The notes below the pieces were generated by a model. The model worked only from the letters and a program-made list of their open reading frames with translations. It ran no database searches and had not been told where the DNA came from. DNA of 64,000 nt. Origin: Mycolicibacterium komanii. Lineage in GTDB: Bacteria > Actinomycetota > Actinomycetes > Mycobacteriales > Mycobacteriaceae. Of this stretch, positions 52,858-62,105 are shown in pieces. The DNA is taken from the NCBI RefSeq assembly GCF_001050035.1, contig NZ_CVTA01000014.1, positions 1 to 64,000 of the forward strand. Reading direction: 5' to 3'. The first letter of the stretch is position 1. Every line of letters begins with the position of its first letter. Both the position numbers and the translations under genes were made by a program.

Positions 52858-55409
52858 GGAGGCGGTAGCGGCGCACCGGGCGCCGGGGGTGCTCCGACAG
52901 GTGCGGGCGGTGCTCCGACCGGCGCCGGTCCTGGCGCGGGTCCCGGCGCGATGCCGCCGGGCGGCGGCGGAGCGACGGGGACGGTGGTTGGCGGACCCCA
53001 CGGAATCGTGATGCCCGGCGCCACCTCGATGGTCGGCTGGATGACGGTCTCCGAGGGCTGGGTGGGCGGCGGGGCCTCCGTCGACGACGGTGGCGGCGGC
53101 GCCTGCGGCACACCGGCGTACCCGCCGATCTCCTCGGGCTTGGGGAACGACTCGGTGTCGGTGTCCTCCAACGCGCCGTCCATGGTCGCCTTCCAAATGT
53201 CGGACGGCAGACCGGAACCGTAAACCGGTGAACCCCACTTGTTCTCGAGCGGCTTGGTGCCCTCGGTGGTGCCGACCCACACCGCGGTGGACAGCGACGG
53301 CGTGTAACCGACCATCCAGGCGTCGCGGTTGCTGTCGGTGTCGCCGAGCTGGTTGGTGCCCGTCTTCGCCGCCGACGGCCGGCCGCCGGCCAGCGCATGG
53401 CCGTTTGAGTAAGCGGCGATCGGCTGCATCGCCGAGGTCACGTTGTCGGCGACCTTCTTCTCGATCCGCTGTTCACCCGAGTTGTCCTGCTGCGACGCGT
53501 CGAACAGCACCTCACCCTCGGAGTTGACGACCTTCTGCACGAAGTGCGGCTTGTGGTAGACACCCGAGGCGGCCAGTGTGGCATACGCCGACGCCATGTC
53601 GATCACCCGAGTCTGGTACTGGCCCAACACGACTCCGTTGTTCGGCGGGCCACCCTGGCCGTCCTCCGACAGCGTGTGGTCCACGCCGGGGATGCTCTCT
53701 GCGATACCGGCCTGGTGTGCGGCGTCGGCGACGTCCTGCGGGCCGTTCTTCAGCTTGAGCATCAGGCGGTAGTAGCTCGTGTTCAGCGACCGCTTCAGCG
53801 CCTCGGCGATGTTGCACGTGCCGCAGCCGGCGCCCTCGACGTTGGAGATCTTGATGCCGTCGACCTCCAGCGGCGAACTGTCGACCTGGGTGCCCAGGCC
53901 CATCCCCTGCTGCAGCGCGGCGACCAACGCGAACACCTTGAACGACGACCCCGTCGGCAGTCCGGCCTGGGCGAAGTCGAATCCGTTGGCGTCGCTGCCG
54001 CCGTAGTAGGCCTTCACCCCGCCGGTGCGCGGGTCGATCGACACGATCGCGGTGCGCATGTCGGGGTCCTGGCCCTCGAGGTACTCCTGCGCGGCCTCCT
54101 CGGCGGCCTTCTGCGCCTTCGGGTCGATTGTCGTGGTGATCTGCAGACCCTCGGTGTTCAGTGTCTGCTCGGTGATGTCGAACAGCTCGAGCAGTTCCTT
54201 CTGCACCTGCCGTTCGATGAGCCCGTTCGGCCCTGTCGTCTGGTTCTGCGAGCGTGCCAGGTCGGGCGGGACGGTCGCCGGGAACACCTGCGCCGCACGC
54301 TCCTGCGGGGACAACGCGCCGATCTCGACCATGCCGTCGAGCACCCAGTTCCACCGTGCGGTGGCGCCTTCGAGGTTGACCGCCGGGTCCAGCCCCGACG
54401 GCCGCTGGATCAGCGCGGCCAGCAACGCACCCTCGGCGACCGTGAGGTCCTCGACCGGCTTGTTGAAATACGCCTTTGACGCCGCGGCGACGCCGTAGGA
54501 CCCGCGACCGAAATAGATGATGTTCAGATACGACTGCATCACTTGGTCTTTGGACCATTCGCCGGACATCTTCGTCGAGATGACCAGCTCCTTGGCTTTT
54601 CGGATCAGGCCACCGACGCCCGAGCGCTCCGAACCGACGAGCGCGTTCTTGACGTACTGCTGCGTGATCGTCGAACCACCCTGGAGGTCGCCGCCGAACA
54701 GGTTGTTCTTGATCGCGCGGGCGAAACCGGTGAACGAGAAGCCCGGGTTCGAATAGAAGTCACGGTCTTCTGCGGCCATCACCGCGTTGCGCACCTGCAC
54801 CGGGATCTGGTCGATAGTGACGTCGACGCGGTTACCCTCGGGCGGAACGATTTTCGCCAACTCGCTGCCGTCGCTGGCCAGGATCGTCGACACCTGGTTG
54901 GTTCGGATGTCCCCGGGCTTGGGGACGTCGACGATCATGTAGGCCATCGCGAACGTGATGATCGGCAGCACGATGAACACCGCGGCCGCGATGATCCCCC
55001 CGCGTCGCACCCACTTCCAGTTGATCTGGCTGGGCAACCCGCGCCGCGGCCCCGACGGACCGCTCGGAGGCCCGCCGCCGCCGGGTGGGCGCCGCGGCGG
55101 CGGTGGCGGTGGCAACGGTGGTTTGCGTGCCGGCGTGCCGTCCAACGCCGCCTTGACGACGTCGACGGGGTCGCGCAGGTGTGGCGGTCGCGCTTCGCGC
55201 ACCGGCGGCAGGATCGAGGTGTGCCGATCGTCGGGCGGAAGCGGGCGGGTCCGCGAATCCGGCTGCGGGCGACGCTGGGGCGCATCGGGGGACGGGCGGC
55301 GCGCGCCGCCGCCCTCGGCGTGCTTGGGTTTCGGCGCGCTCACGCCATCAGCCCCGTGTCCGGAACGGACATCGTTGACTGACCGGTCGTCGCGCCCTTC
55401 GCTATTCAC
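52854..55409 (-). CDS. ponA1: Bifunctional class A penicillin-binding protein PonA1
   Basis: About 851 residues from GTG 55409, which overlaps the DUF5318 stop by 8 bp. A 125-residue Pro/Arg-rich cytoplasmic tail is followed by one membrane helix (about 137-162), then the GT51 glycosyltransferase with catalytic Glu214 in AAEDRDFYSNPG. The transpeptidase has Ser488 in PTGSSFK, SLN at 541-543 and KTG at 682-684. The C-terminal 100 residues are proline-rich (PPPP repeats), without PASTA domains. It polymerises and crosslinks peptidoglycan at the growing poles. It is transcribed with the GT87 gene. Confidence 0.93.
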   Translation of the reverse strand: MNSEGRDDRSVNDVRSGHGADGVSAPKPKHAEGGGARRPSPDAPQRRPQPDSRTRPLPPDDRHTSILPPVREARPPHLRDPVDVVKAALDGTPARKPPLPPPPPPRRPPGGGGPPSGPSGPRRGLPSQINWKWVRRGGIIAAAVFIVLPIITFAMAYMIVDVPKPGDIRTNQVSTILASDGSELAKIVPPEGNRVDVTIDQIPVQVRNAVMAAEDRDFYSNPGFSFTGFARAIKNNLFGGDLQGGSTITQQYVKNALVGSERSGVGGLIRKAKELVISTKMSGEWSKDQVMQSYLNIIYFGRGSYGVAAASKAYFNKPVEDLTVAEGALLAALIQRPSGLDPAVNLEGATARWNWVLDGMVEIGALSPQERAAQVFPATVPPDLARSQNQTTGPNGLIERQVQKELLELFDITEQTLNTEGLQITTTIDPKAQKAAEEAAQEYLEGQDPDMRTAIVSIDPRTGGVKAYYGGSDANGFDFAQAGLPTGSSFKVFALVAALQQGMGLGTQVDSSPLEVDGIKISNVEGAGCGTCNIAEALKRSLNTSYYRLMLKLKNGPQDVADAAHQAGIAESIPGVDHTLSEDGQGGPPNNGVVLGQYQTRVIDMASAYATLAASGVYHKPHFVQKVVNSEGEVLFDASQQDNSGEQRIEKKVADNVTSAMQPIAAYSNGHALAGGRPSAAKTGTNQLGDTDSNRDAWMVGYTPSLSTAVWVGTTEGTKPLENKWGSPVYGSGLPSDIWKATMDGALEDTDTESFPKPEEIGGYAGVPQAPPPPSSTEAPPPTQPSETVIQPTIEVAPGITIPWGPPTTVPVAPPPPGGIAPGPAPGPAPVGAPPAPVGAPPAPGAPLPPP

Positions 55410-55827
55410 TGGCCGTGCGCGCACGGGAGCGCGCGGTCCGAGTGCCGGGTGATCCCTTGGGGGGTGGGACCGCGCCGAGCACGTATGACTTGACCAGATG
55501 ATTCCAGCTGCAGGTGCGGCATACCTCCACCACGTGTACTGAGAACTCGTCGTATCGGGAGGCCAGCAAAACCAACTCCTCAGCCGTTCGCGCGGAACCC
55601 GATACCGGGCCAAGATGGTCGCCGAATACCCACGACACCAGGGTGAGCTGTTCCTTGCGGCAGATCGGGCACGTCACCGAACTGGGTTTGCCGTGGAATT
55701 TGGCGGCGCGCAGCAGATAGGGATTGGCGTCGCAGACCTCCGAAACGCCGGTGCGTCCCGAATAGACCTCGGCCAGCAGGGACCGTCGCCGAAGTGCGTA
55801 GTCCACCACCTGTCGCTGCAATCGCAC
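55402..55827 (-). CDS. DUF5318 zinc-ribbon-like protein
   Basis: 141 residues starting at GTG (VRLQRQVVDYALRRRSLL), strongly conserved among mycobacteria as the Rv0049 equivalent. CPICRKE (about 53-59) and CRTCSWNH form two CxxC knuckles that probably bind one zinc ion. The C-terminus is basic. The stop overlaps the ponA1 start. Function unknown; the close coupling suggests a cell-wall or regulatory role. Confidence 0.82.
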   Translation of the reverse strand: MRLQRQVVDYALRRRSLLAEVYSGRTGVSEVCDANPYLLRAAKFHGKPSSVTCPICRKEQLTLVSWVFGDHLGPVSGSARTAEELVLLASRYDEFSVHVVEVCRTCSWNHLVKSYVLGAVPPPKGSPGTRTARSRARTASE

Positions 55828-55953
55828 GGAGACCAGAGTACGTCGGCGATGCGACTACCGGAGCGCGACGGCACGGTCATGCCGCTCTCTAAGGTGTTTG
55901 ATCTGGACCGACGGCAGCGGCGATCGGCCGTGCGCAAACCTCAGGAGGCTCCG

Positions 55954-56790
55954 ATGCTGGATGGGCGCGACTTCGCCCTCGACGGTGGGCCCGCCGGTGA
56001 AGGCTCGAGCCGATTCACCCGCGAGCTTCCCGAACAGTGGTGCTTCGACGGCCGGGCCTTCGGCGGCTACACCTCCGCGCTCGCGCTCGCGGCGATGTTC
56101 GCGCACAGCGGCCGGCCGGCGGCGGCCTCGCTGTCGGTGACGTTCGTCGACGCCGGTGCGCCCGGACCGCTCCAGCTCGAGGTTCGCAGCATCCGCGGCG
56201 GCCGGACCGCCGCGGCCGTCGAGGCGACCATCCGCCAGCGCGACCGCACGATCCTCATCGCTAGCAGCTGGTTCGCCGACGGCTGGCTGGGCCCGCCGTC
56301 GGTCGACGCGCCTGTCCCGTTCGAGCGCTACATGCACCCGCTGCCGGCGCCGGAAGAGGCGCCGGCTCTGAACTGGATCGGCGAGGAGTACCCGTCGTTG
56401 CGGTTCGCCCACCGCCGCGGCGTGGACTATCCGGCGAGCCTCACCCGCTTCGCCGACCGCCGCCCGGAGGTCGCGTTATGGCTGAGCGCCGACAGCGGCG
56501 ACACCGCCTCCGACCCACTGCCCCATCCGCAGATCGCCGACGTTCTGCACGCCGACGCCCACCTCTTCGACGCACCGGGCAAGGTCAGCGGATTCGTCGA
56601 CGCATGGCTGCTGAGCCTCGACCTCAGCCTGGTGTGGCAGCCCGGCGCACACCTGGTGCCGTCCACCTCGTGGCGGCTGCTCGAGGCGCGCGGCTCGGTC
56701 GCCAGCGGAGGCGTCTCGGCGTACGGCTCGCTGCGCGGTCGCGACGGAGCGCTGCTGGCCGTGATGACTTCACAGGGTCTGATCCGCTGA
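55954..56790 (+). CDS. Acyl-CoA thioesterase-like double-hotdog protein
   Basis: 278 residues from ATG 55954, with CAGGAGG 5 bp upstream. WCFDGRAFGGYTSALALAAMFAHS (28-51) matches the start of TesB/4HBT_3 hotdog domains, and a second hotdog half follows (LLSLDLSLVWQPG...GSVASGGVSAYGSLRGRDGALLAVMTSQGLIR). It should hydrolyse acyl-CoA, possibly long-chain. It is divergent from the Rv0049 equivalent and is not part of the corresponding M. tuberculosis block that I know, so it looks like an insertion. Confidence 0.78.
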   Translation: MLDGRDFALDGGPAGEGSSRFTRELPEQWCFDGRAFGGYTSALALAAMFAHSGRPAAASLSVTFVDAGAPGPLQLEVRSIRGGRTAAAVEATIRQRDRTILIASSWFADGWLGPPSVDAPVPFERYMHPLPAPEEAPALNWIGEEYPSLRFAHRRGVDYPASLTRFADRRPEVALWLSADSGDTASDPLPHPQIADVLHADAHLFDAPGKVSGFVDAWLLSLDLSLVWQPGAHLVPSTSWRLLEARGSVASGGVSAYGSLRGRDGALLAVMTSQGLIR

Positions 56791-56834
56791 GATCCGCTGC
56801 GAACTCGCCGATCTTTACTTCTACGATCATCGAC

Positions 56835-57689
56835 GTGGCGACACGGCAAACATCGGGGACGCGGGCGAAGGACAGCGACCGCAACGACACCTGCCAGATC
56901 CTCGACAGCGCGCTGAGCGAAGGCCAGCTGTCGATGACCGAGCACGGTGAACGCGTCAAAGCGGCGACCACCGCCACCACGCTCGGAGAACTTCAGGCGC
57001 TGGTGGCCGACCTTCAGACCAACAACGCCCCGGTCCAGTTGCCCACGTTGAAGAAGCCGCGATCGCTGCCGATGGCGGGAAACGGCTGGGGGCTGCGCCT
57101 CGCGGTGGCCGGCGTGCTGGTGGTGTTCGGCATCGCGATCGGTTGGGGCCTGTACGGCAACACCCCGTCGCCGCTGAACTTCACCTCCGATCCGGGCGCC
57201 AAATCCGACGGCATCACGCCCGTGGTGCTCACGCCGCCGAAGCAGTTGCACTCACTCGGCGGGCTGACGGGTCTCATCGAGCAGATGAAGCAGCGGTTCG
57301 GCGACACCAACGGCTACCGCCTCACCGTCTATCCGGACTACGCGTCGCTGACCCGGCCCGATCCCACCGAGGAGCGTCGCGAGCTGAACTACACCTACCG
57401 CGGCGGCTGGGACGATCCCTCGTCGAGTTCGAAGACCAGCGACGCCGTCGAGGTCGACCTGAGCAAGTTCGACGCCAAGGCCGTCGTGGGTGTGCTGCGC
57501 GGGGCGCCCGAGACGCTGGGCATCAAACCCGGGGACGTCACCAGCACCTACCTGACCATCGATCCGAGCACCGACCCGACGACCCCCGGGGCCGTGGCGG
57601 TCGACATTTACGTCTCCAGCGACTACGGCAGCGGGTACATCGAGCTGGCCGGCGACGGCCGGGTCAAGCAGATCCACTACCCCGGCTGA
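56835..57689 (+). CDS. DUF1707 domain membrane protein (Rv0048c equivalent)
   Basis: 284 residues from GTG 56835. The N-terminal DUF1707 domain (about 12-62) reads AKDSDRNDTCQILDSALSEGQLSMTEHGERVKAATTATTLGELQALVADL. One transmembrane helix (about 85-107, LRLAVAGVLVVFGIAIGWGLY) separates it from an extracytoplasmic domain (115-284). The exported part contains no recognised catalytic motif. DUF1707 proteins are thought to act in regulation at the membrane. It is transcribed towards padR and ino1. Confidence 0.8.
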   Translation: MATRQTSGTRAKDSDRNDTCQILDSALSEGQLSMTEHGERVKAATTATTLGELQALVADLQTNNAPVQLPTLKKPRSLPMAGNGWGLRLAVAGVLVVFGIAIGWGLYGNTPSPLNFTSDPGAKSDGITPVVLTPPKQLHSLGGLTGLIEQMKQRFGDTNGYRLTVYPDYASLTRPDPTEERRELNYTYRGGWDDPSSSSKTSDAVEVDLSKFDAKAVVGVLRGAPETLGIKPGDVTSTYLTIDPSTDPTTPGAVAVDIYVSSDYGSGYIELAGDGRVKQIHYPG

Positions 57690-57723
57690 GGCTCCGACCG
57701 TTCGCCCGACGGCCACCCGAAGT

Positions 57724-57752
57724 TCGCGCCGAATATATCGGCGCGATACTAT
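57724..57752. promoter_or_regulatory. 23-bp palindrome and -10 element before padR-ino1
   Basis: Perfect 9-bp arms TCGCGCCGA and TCGGCGCGA around ATATA span 57724-57746, followed immediately by TACTAT (57747-57752), a good -10 element. A repressor bound here would block the promoter. PadR is the local candidate. LacI-type IpsA, known to regulate ino1 in related bacteria, is another. Confidence 0.65.
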
Positions 57753-57801
57753 GGTGCGAGGTGTCGGATCGCCGTAACGGACGAGCAAAGGGGGTGTCTC
57801 G

Positions 57802-58356
57802 GTGCTGGAACTCGCCATCCTGGGACTCCTGCTGGAATCGCCGATGCACGGCTACGAACTTCGCAAGCGATTGACGGGGTTGCTCGGCGCCTTCCGCGCA
57901 TTTTCGTACGGATCGCTGTATCCGGCCTTGCGGCGCATGCAGAACGACGGACTGATCGTCGAGGACGCGGCGCCGGACGGCACCCCGAAGATGCGCCGGG
58001 CCAGGCGCGTCTACCAGCTCACCGAGAAGGGCAAGCAGCGCTTCTCCGAGCTGGTGGCCGACACGGGCCCACAGAACTTCTCCGACGACGGATTCGGTGT
58101 CCATCTCGCCTTCTTCAACCGCACCCCGGCCGAGGCCCGGATGCGGATCTTGGAGGGGCGTCGTCGTCAGGTGGAGGAACGCCGCGAGGGTCTGCGTGAA
58201 GCCGTCGCGCGGGCTAGCACTTCGATCGACCGCTACACCCGGCAGCTCCATCAGCTCGGGCTGGAGTCGAGCGAGCGCGAAGTGAAATGGCTCAACGAGT
58301 TGATAGCGGCGGAGCGTCTGAGCCAAGGGCGCTCAGACAACACAGTGCAGCCCTAG
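57802..58356 (+). CDS. PadR family transcriptional regulator
   Basis: 184 residues from GTG 57802 with AAAGGGGGTG upstream. The winged helix (about 1-85) reads LELAILGLLLESPMHGYELRKRL...FSYGSLYPALRRMQNDGLI, and the C-terminal coiled-coil dimerisation helix follows (about 115-184). It precedes ino1 by 48 bp on the same strand, as Rv0047c precedes ino1 in M. tuberculosis, so regulation of inositol synthesis is possible. A perfect palindrome lies in its own promoter. Confidence 0.88.
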   Translation: MLELAILGLLLESPMHGYELRKRLTGLLGAFRAFSYGSLYPALRRMQNDGLIVEDAAPDGTPKMRRARRVYQLTEKGKQRFSELVADTGPQNFSDDGFGVHLAFFNRTPAEARMRILEGRRRQVEERREGLREAVARASTSIDRYTRQLHQLGLESSEREVKWLNELIAAERLSQGRSDNTVQP

Positions 58357-58404
58357 GCAGAACCGAACCAAAGAACGACAGGGATTACGAAGGGAAGAGT
58401 CGTC

Positions 58405-59481
58405 ATGTCATCCAACGGAGAGGTGCGGGTCGCGATTGTCGGCGTGGGCAACTGCGCGTCGTCGCTCGTACAGGGCGTGCAGTACTACCACGATGCCGAC
58501 GAGACGGCGACCGTGCCCGGCCTGATGCATGTGCGCCTCGGCCCCTACCACGTGCGCGACGTCAGGTTCGTCGCCGCCTTCGACGTCGACGCCAAGAAGG
58601 TCGGCTTCGACCTGTCCGAGGCGATCTTCGCGTCGGAGAACAACACCATCAAGATCGCCGACGTGCCGCCGCTGAACGTCACCGTGCAGCGCGGCCCGAC
58701 CCTCGACGGCATCGGCAAGTACTACGCCGACACCATCGAGGTCTCCGACTCCGATCCGGTCGACGTCATCAAGGCGCTCAAGGACGCCGAGGTCGACGTC
58801 CTGGTGTCCTACCTCCCGGTGGGCTCGGAGGAGGCCGACAAGTTCTACGCCCAGTGCGCGATCGACGCCGGAGTGGCATTCGTCAACGCGCTGCCGGTGT
58901 TCATCGCATCCGACCCGGAGTGGGCGAAGAAGTTCACCGACGCCGGGGTTCCGATCGTCGGCGACGACATCAAGAGCCAGATCGGCGCGACGATCACGCA
59001 CCGCGTGATGGCCAAGCTGTTCGAGGACCGCGGCGTGCAACTCGACCGCACCATGCAGCTCAACGTCGGCGGCAACATGGACTTCCTCAACATGCTCGAG
59101 CGCGAGCGGCTGGAGTCGAAGAAGATCTCCAAGACCCAGGCCGTGACCAGCAACCTGCAGCGCGAGTTCAAAACCAAGGACGTCCACATCGGCCCGTCCG
59201 ACCACGTCGGCTGGCTCGACGACCGCAAGTGGGCCTACGTCCGGCTCGAGGGCCGCGCGTTCGGCGACGTGCCGTTGAACCTCGAGTACAAGCTCGAGGT
59301 GTGGGACTCGCCGAACTCGGCCGGCGTCATCATCGACGCCGTGCGCGCCGCGAAGATCGCCAAGGACCGCGGCATCGGCGGGCCGGTCGAGGCGGCCTCG
59401 GCGTACCTGATGAAGAGCCCGCCCAAGCAGCTTCCGGACGACATCGCCCGGGCACAGCTCGAGACCTTCATCGAGGGCTGA
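58405..59481 (+). CDS. ino1: Inositol-1-phosphate (1L-myo-inositol 1-phosphate) synthase
   Basis: 358 residues. VGVGNCASS (12-20) binds NAD and [12 protein letters not shown] is a conserved MIPS motif. Length and sequence match the prokaryotic (mycobacterial) Ino1, which converts glucose 6-phosphate to inositol 1-phosphate. The product feeds phosphatidylinositol, PIMs, lipoarabinomannan and mycothiol synthesis. AAGGGAAGAG precedes the ATG. It shares a transcript with padR and ends at a strong terminator. Confidence 0.96.
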   Translation: MSSNGEVRVAIVGVGNCASSLVQGVQYYHDADETATVPGLMHVRLGPYHVRDVRFVAAFDVDAKKVGFDLSEAIFASENNTIKIADVPPLNVTVQRGPTLDGIGKYYADTIEVSDSDPVDVIKALKDAEVDVLVSYLPVGSEEADKFYAQCAIDAGVAFVNALPVFIASDPEWAKKFTDAGVPIVGDDIKSQIGATITHRVMAKLFEDRGVQLDRTMQLNVGGNMDFLNMLERERLESKKISKTQAVTSNLQREFKTKDVHIGPSDHVGWLDDRKWAYVRLEGRAFGDVPLNLEYKLEVWDSPNSAGVIIDAVRAAKIAKDRGIGGPVEAASAYLMKSPPKQLPDDIARAQLETFIEG

Positions 59482-59490
59482 CTCTCTTCC

Positions 59491-59560
59491 CGCGATTTGT
59501 GGAGTCCCGCCGGCGCGTAGCGCCGCTGGGGCTCCACATTTCGCGTTTTGTAGGGTTTTT
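59491..59560 (+). terminator. Intrinsic terminator after ino1
   Basis: A long imperfect hairpin is built from paired elements CGCGA/TCGCG (outer), GTGGAG/CTCCAC (middle) and CGGCGC/GCGCCG (inner), followed by TTTTGTAGGGTTTTT. The T-rich tract makes it a credible Rho-independent terminator. It begins 9 bp after the ino1 stop. Confidence 0.75.
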
Positions 59561-59563
59561 CCC

Positions 59564-60463
59564 GTGAGCGAGATATCCGCAGACGACGAACTGGCAGCGC
59601 TCGACGAGTTCATCTTCCTCGAGGAGAACGCGCGGCAGGCCGGTGTCGAGGCGGTGCCGCGCGCCGAGCGCATCGACTCCGGTTCCATCAGCGCGCTGAA
59701 GTTCGGTGAGGCGTCGCCGCGGGTGGTGTTCCTGCACGGCGGCGGTCAGAACGCGCACACCTGGGACACCGTGATCGTCGGCCTCGGTGAACCGGCGCTC
59801 GCCGTCGATCTCCCCGGACACGGTCGATCGGCCTGGCGCGAGGACGGCGACTACGGGCCGAAGAGCAACGCCGTCGCGATCGAGCCCGTCGTGCGTTCAC
59901 TGGCCTCGCAGGCCGATCTCGTCGTCGGGATGTCCTTGGGCGGCCTGACCGCGTTGCGACTGGCCGTGGAGTCGCCGGACCTGGTGCGCCGGCTGGTGCT
60001 CGTCGACGTAACGCCGTCGGCGCCCGAGCGGCACACCGAGATGACCGACGCGCAGAAGGGCACCGTCGCCCTGGTGCAGGGCGATCGCATCTTCCCCTCG
60101 TTCGACGCGATGCTGCAGAAGACCGTCGCCGCGGCGCCGCACCGCGACCGGGAGTCGTTGCGGCGCGGCGTGTTCCACAACGCCCGCCGGCTCGAGGACG
60201 GCACATGGACCTGGCGTTACGACGAGATGCGCAAGGGTGAGGGGTTCGAGGGGCTGTGGGACGACGTTCCGCGGCTGGAGGTCACGACGACCTTGGTGCG
60301 CGGCGCCAACTCGTTCTTCGTCAACGACGACGACGCGGCCGAGTTCGCCCGTCGCGCACCGGGATTCAAGGACGTGCTTACCGTCGAGGACTCCGGACAC
60401 TCGGTGCAGAGCGATCAGCCGCGCAAGTTGATCGAGATCCTGCGGTCGGTGCTCGCCGAGTAG
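59564..60463 (+). CDS. Alpha/beta hydrolase
   Basis: 299 residues from GTG 59564. A 40-residue acidic N-terminal extension precedes the fold. Oxyanion strand VVFLHGGGQNAHTW (54-67), DLPGHGRSAW, nucleophile elbow VGMSLGGLTAL with Ser124, and VEDSGHSVQSDQP supplying the His. It is probably cytoplasmic and of unknown substrate; lipase, esterase or C-C hydrolase activities are possible. It sits just after the ino1 terminator and before an F420-type oxidoreductase. Confidence 0.83.
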   Translation: MSEISADDELAALDEFIFLEENARQAGVEAVPRAERIDSGSISALKFGEASPRVVFLHGGGQNAHTWDTVIVGLGEPALAVDLPGHGRSAWREDGDYGPKSNAVAIEPVVRSLASQADLVVGMSLGGLTALRLAVESPDLVRRLVLVDVTPSAPERHTEMTDAQKGTVALVQGDRIFPSFDAMLQKTVAAAPHRDRESLRRGVFHNARRLEDGTWTWRYDEMRKGEGFEGLWDDVPRLEVTTTLVRGANSFFVNDDDAAEFARRAPGFKDVLTVEDSGHSVQSDQPRKLIEILRSVLAE

Positions 60464-60526
60464 TCGATTCCACTCGACGCTTCGGGAACGGGAATATCGT
60501 GGCGTGATCTGGGTTACAGATATGTC

Positions 60527-61327
60527 GTGAGCTATCCAATCCGCATCGGCGTGCAGCTGCAGCCGCAACATTCCCCGAAGTACAGCCATATCCGCGACGC
60601 GGTCCGAAGGTGTGAGGACCTCGGTGTCGACGTCGCCTTCAACTGGGACCACTTCTTCCCGCTCTACGGCGACCCCGACGGCGCCCACTACGAATGCTGG
60701 ACCATGCTCGGCGCCTGGGCCGAGCAGACGTCGCGCATCGAGATCGGCGCGCTTGTTACGTGCAACTCGTACCGCAATCCCGAGCTGCTGGCCGACATGG
60801 CCCGCACCGTCGACCACATCAGCGACGGCCGCCTGATCCTGGGCATCGGTTCGGGTTGGAAGCAGAAGGATTACGACGAGTACGGTTACGAGTTCGGCAC
60901 CGCCGGTAGCCGGCTCGACGACCTGGCCGCGGCCATGCCCCGCATCACGTCGCGGCTCTCCAAGCTTAACCCGCAGCCCACCCGCGACATCCCCGTCCTG
61001 ATCGGCGGCGGCGGTGAGAAGAAGACCTTGCGCCTGGTCGCGGAGTACGGCGACATCTGGCACAGCTTCTCCGACAGCAGCGAATATCCGCGCAAGGCCG
61101 AGGTTTTGGCCGGACACTGCGCCGACGTGGGTCGCGATCCGCAGGCCATCGAACGCTCTGCCGGCGTGTCGGGCAAGACGGCCGAGGCGCTGATCGGCGA
61201 GGCCGAAGCGCTCGCCTCACTCGGGGTCACGATGCTGACCGTCGGGGTCAACGGGCCCGACTACGACCTGTCCGAGGCCGAGGCGCTGGTGCGGTGGCGC
61301 GACCGCCGCCGAAATGAAGGCGGCTGA
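60527..61327 (+). CDS. LLM-class F420-dependent oxidoreductase
   Basis: 266 residues from GTG 60527. DHFFPLYGDPDGAHYECWTML, DHISDGRLILGIGSGWKQKDYDEYG and PVLIGGGGEKKTLRLVAEY mark a luciferase-like, F420-binding TIM barrel. These enzymes handle lactones, sugars, aldehydes or xenobiotics. The gene is 63 bp after the hydrolase and could act with it. It is a different subgroup from the one near the left end of the window. Confidence 0.83.
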   Translation: MSYPIRIGVQLQPQHSPKYSHIRDAVRRCEDLGVDVAFNWDHFFPLYGDPDGAHYECWTMLGAWAEQTSRIEIGALVTCNSYRNPELLADMARTVDHISDGRLILGIGSGWKQKDYDEYGYEFGTAGSRLDDLAAAMPRITSRLSKLNPQPTRDIPVLIGGGGEKKTLRLVAEYGDIWHSFSDSSEYPRKAEVLAGHCADVGRDPQAIERSAGVSGKTAEALIGEAEALASLGVTMLTVGVNGPDYDLSEAEALVRWRDRRRNEGG

Positions 61328-61379
61328 AGCGGCGTAACCCCTCCCGGTTGGGCGTGCTGCGTGAGAGACTGTCGCCGCC

Positions 61380-62057
61380 ATGCCCAAGAAGTATGGGGTC
61401 AAGGAAAAAGACCTTGTGGTCGCGCACGTCGTGAACCTGGTCCTGACCGGCAAACTGCGGTCGGGCGATCGGATCGACCGCAACGAGATCGCGCAGGAAC
61501 TCGGGTTGTCACGCGTGCCGATTCAAGAGGCCGTCGTGCAGATGGAACACGACGGCATCTTGTCCACCCGCTATCACCGCGGCGCCTTCGTCGAACGCTT
61601 CGATGAGGCGTTCGTCCGCGAACACCACGAACTGCACGGGTTCCTGACCGGGATGGCCTCCGCACGCGCCGCCGCCGATCCGGAGCACCGCGTGGTGGGC
61701 AGGCTGGGCACGTTGACCGACACCCTGCGCAGCACCCGTGACTCACGCGCCTTCTACGACGCGGCCTGGCAGTACCGCACCGCGATCACCGACGAGTACG
61801 CGGGCCCGCGGCTGACGGCGTTGATCCGGTCGGTGCAGGCGTTCACGCCTCGCGCGTTCTGGGTTCAGTACCTCAGCGACCACGACGAGATGTTGCCGTT
61901 CTACGAGGACGAGACGGCCGCGATCGGTCGTGGCGACGAGGAGGGCGCACGCAGCGCGTGTGTTTCCCGCAGTGAGGCGATGGGCCGCATCATGGTCAAC
62001 GAACTGGTGCGACGGGGAGTGCTGCGCGGGGCGGGCGCCTCGTCGGTTGCGTTCTGA
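61380..62057 (+). CDS. GntR family transcriptional regulator (FCD type)
   Basis: 225 residues from ATG 61380. The winged helix (about 10-75) is [56 protein letters not shown]; the all-helical C-terminal domain (about 80-215) contains the expected histidines in REHHELHG and [17 protein letters not shown]. It precedes the amino-acid ABC transporter genes on the same strand, 48 bp upstream, and may regulate them. Confidence 0.84.
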   Translation: MPKKYGVKEKDLVVAHVVNLVLTGKLRSGDRIDRNEIAQELGLSRVPIQEAVVQMEHDGILSTRYHRGAFVERFDEAFVREHHELHGFLTGMASARAAADPEHRVVGRLGTLTDTLRSTRDSRAFYDAAWQYRTAITDEYAGPRLTALIRSVQAFTPRAFWVQYLSDHDEMLPFYEDETAAIGRGDEEGARSACVSRSEAMGRIMVNELVRRGVLRGAGASSVAF

Positions 62058-62105
62058 TCGAGCCCAAGTCGGCGTAACCGCGCCGCTGCCGGTTACGTTG
62101 CTCAG

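Noticed and set aside
51112..53223. 703-residue open frame on the plus strand
   Set aside because: Antisense to the GT87 and ponA1 genes; the His/Arg/Gln-rich translation is typical of a shadow.
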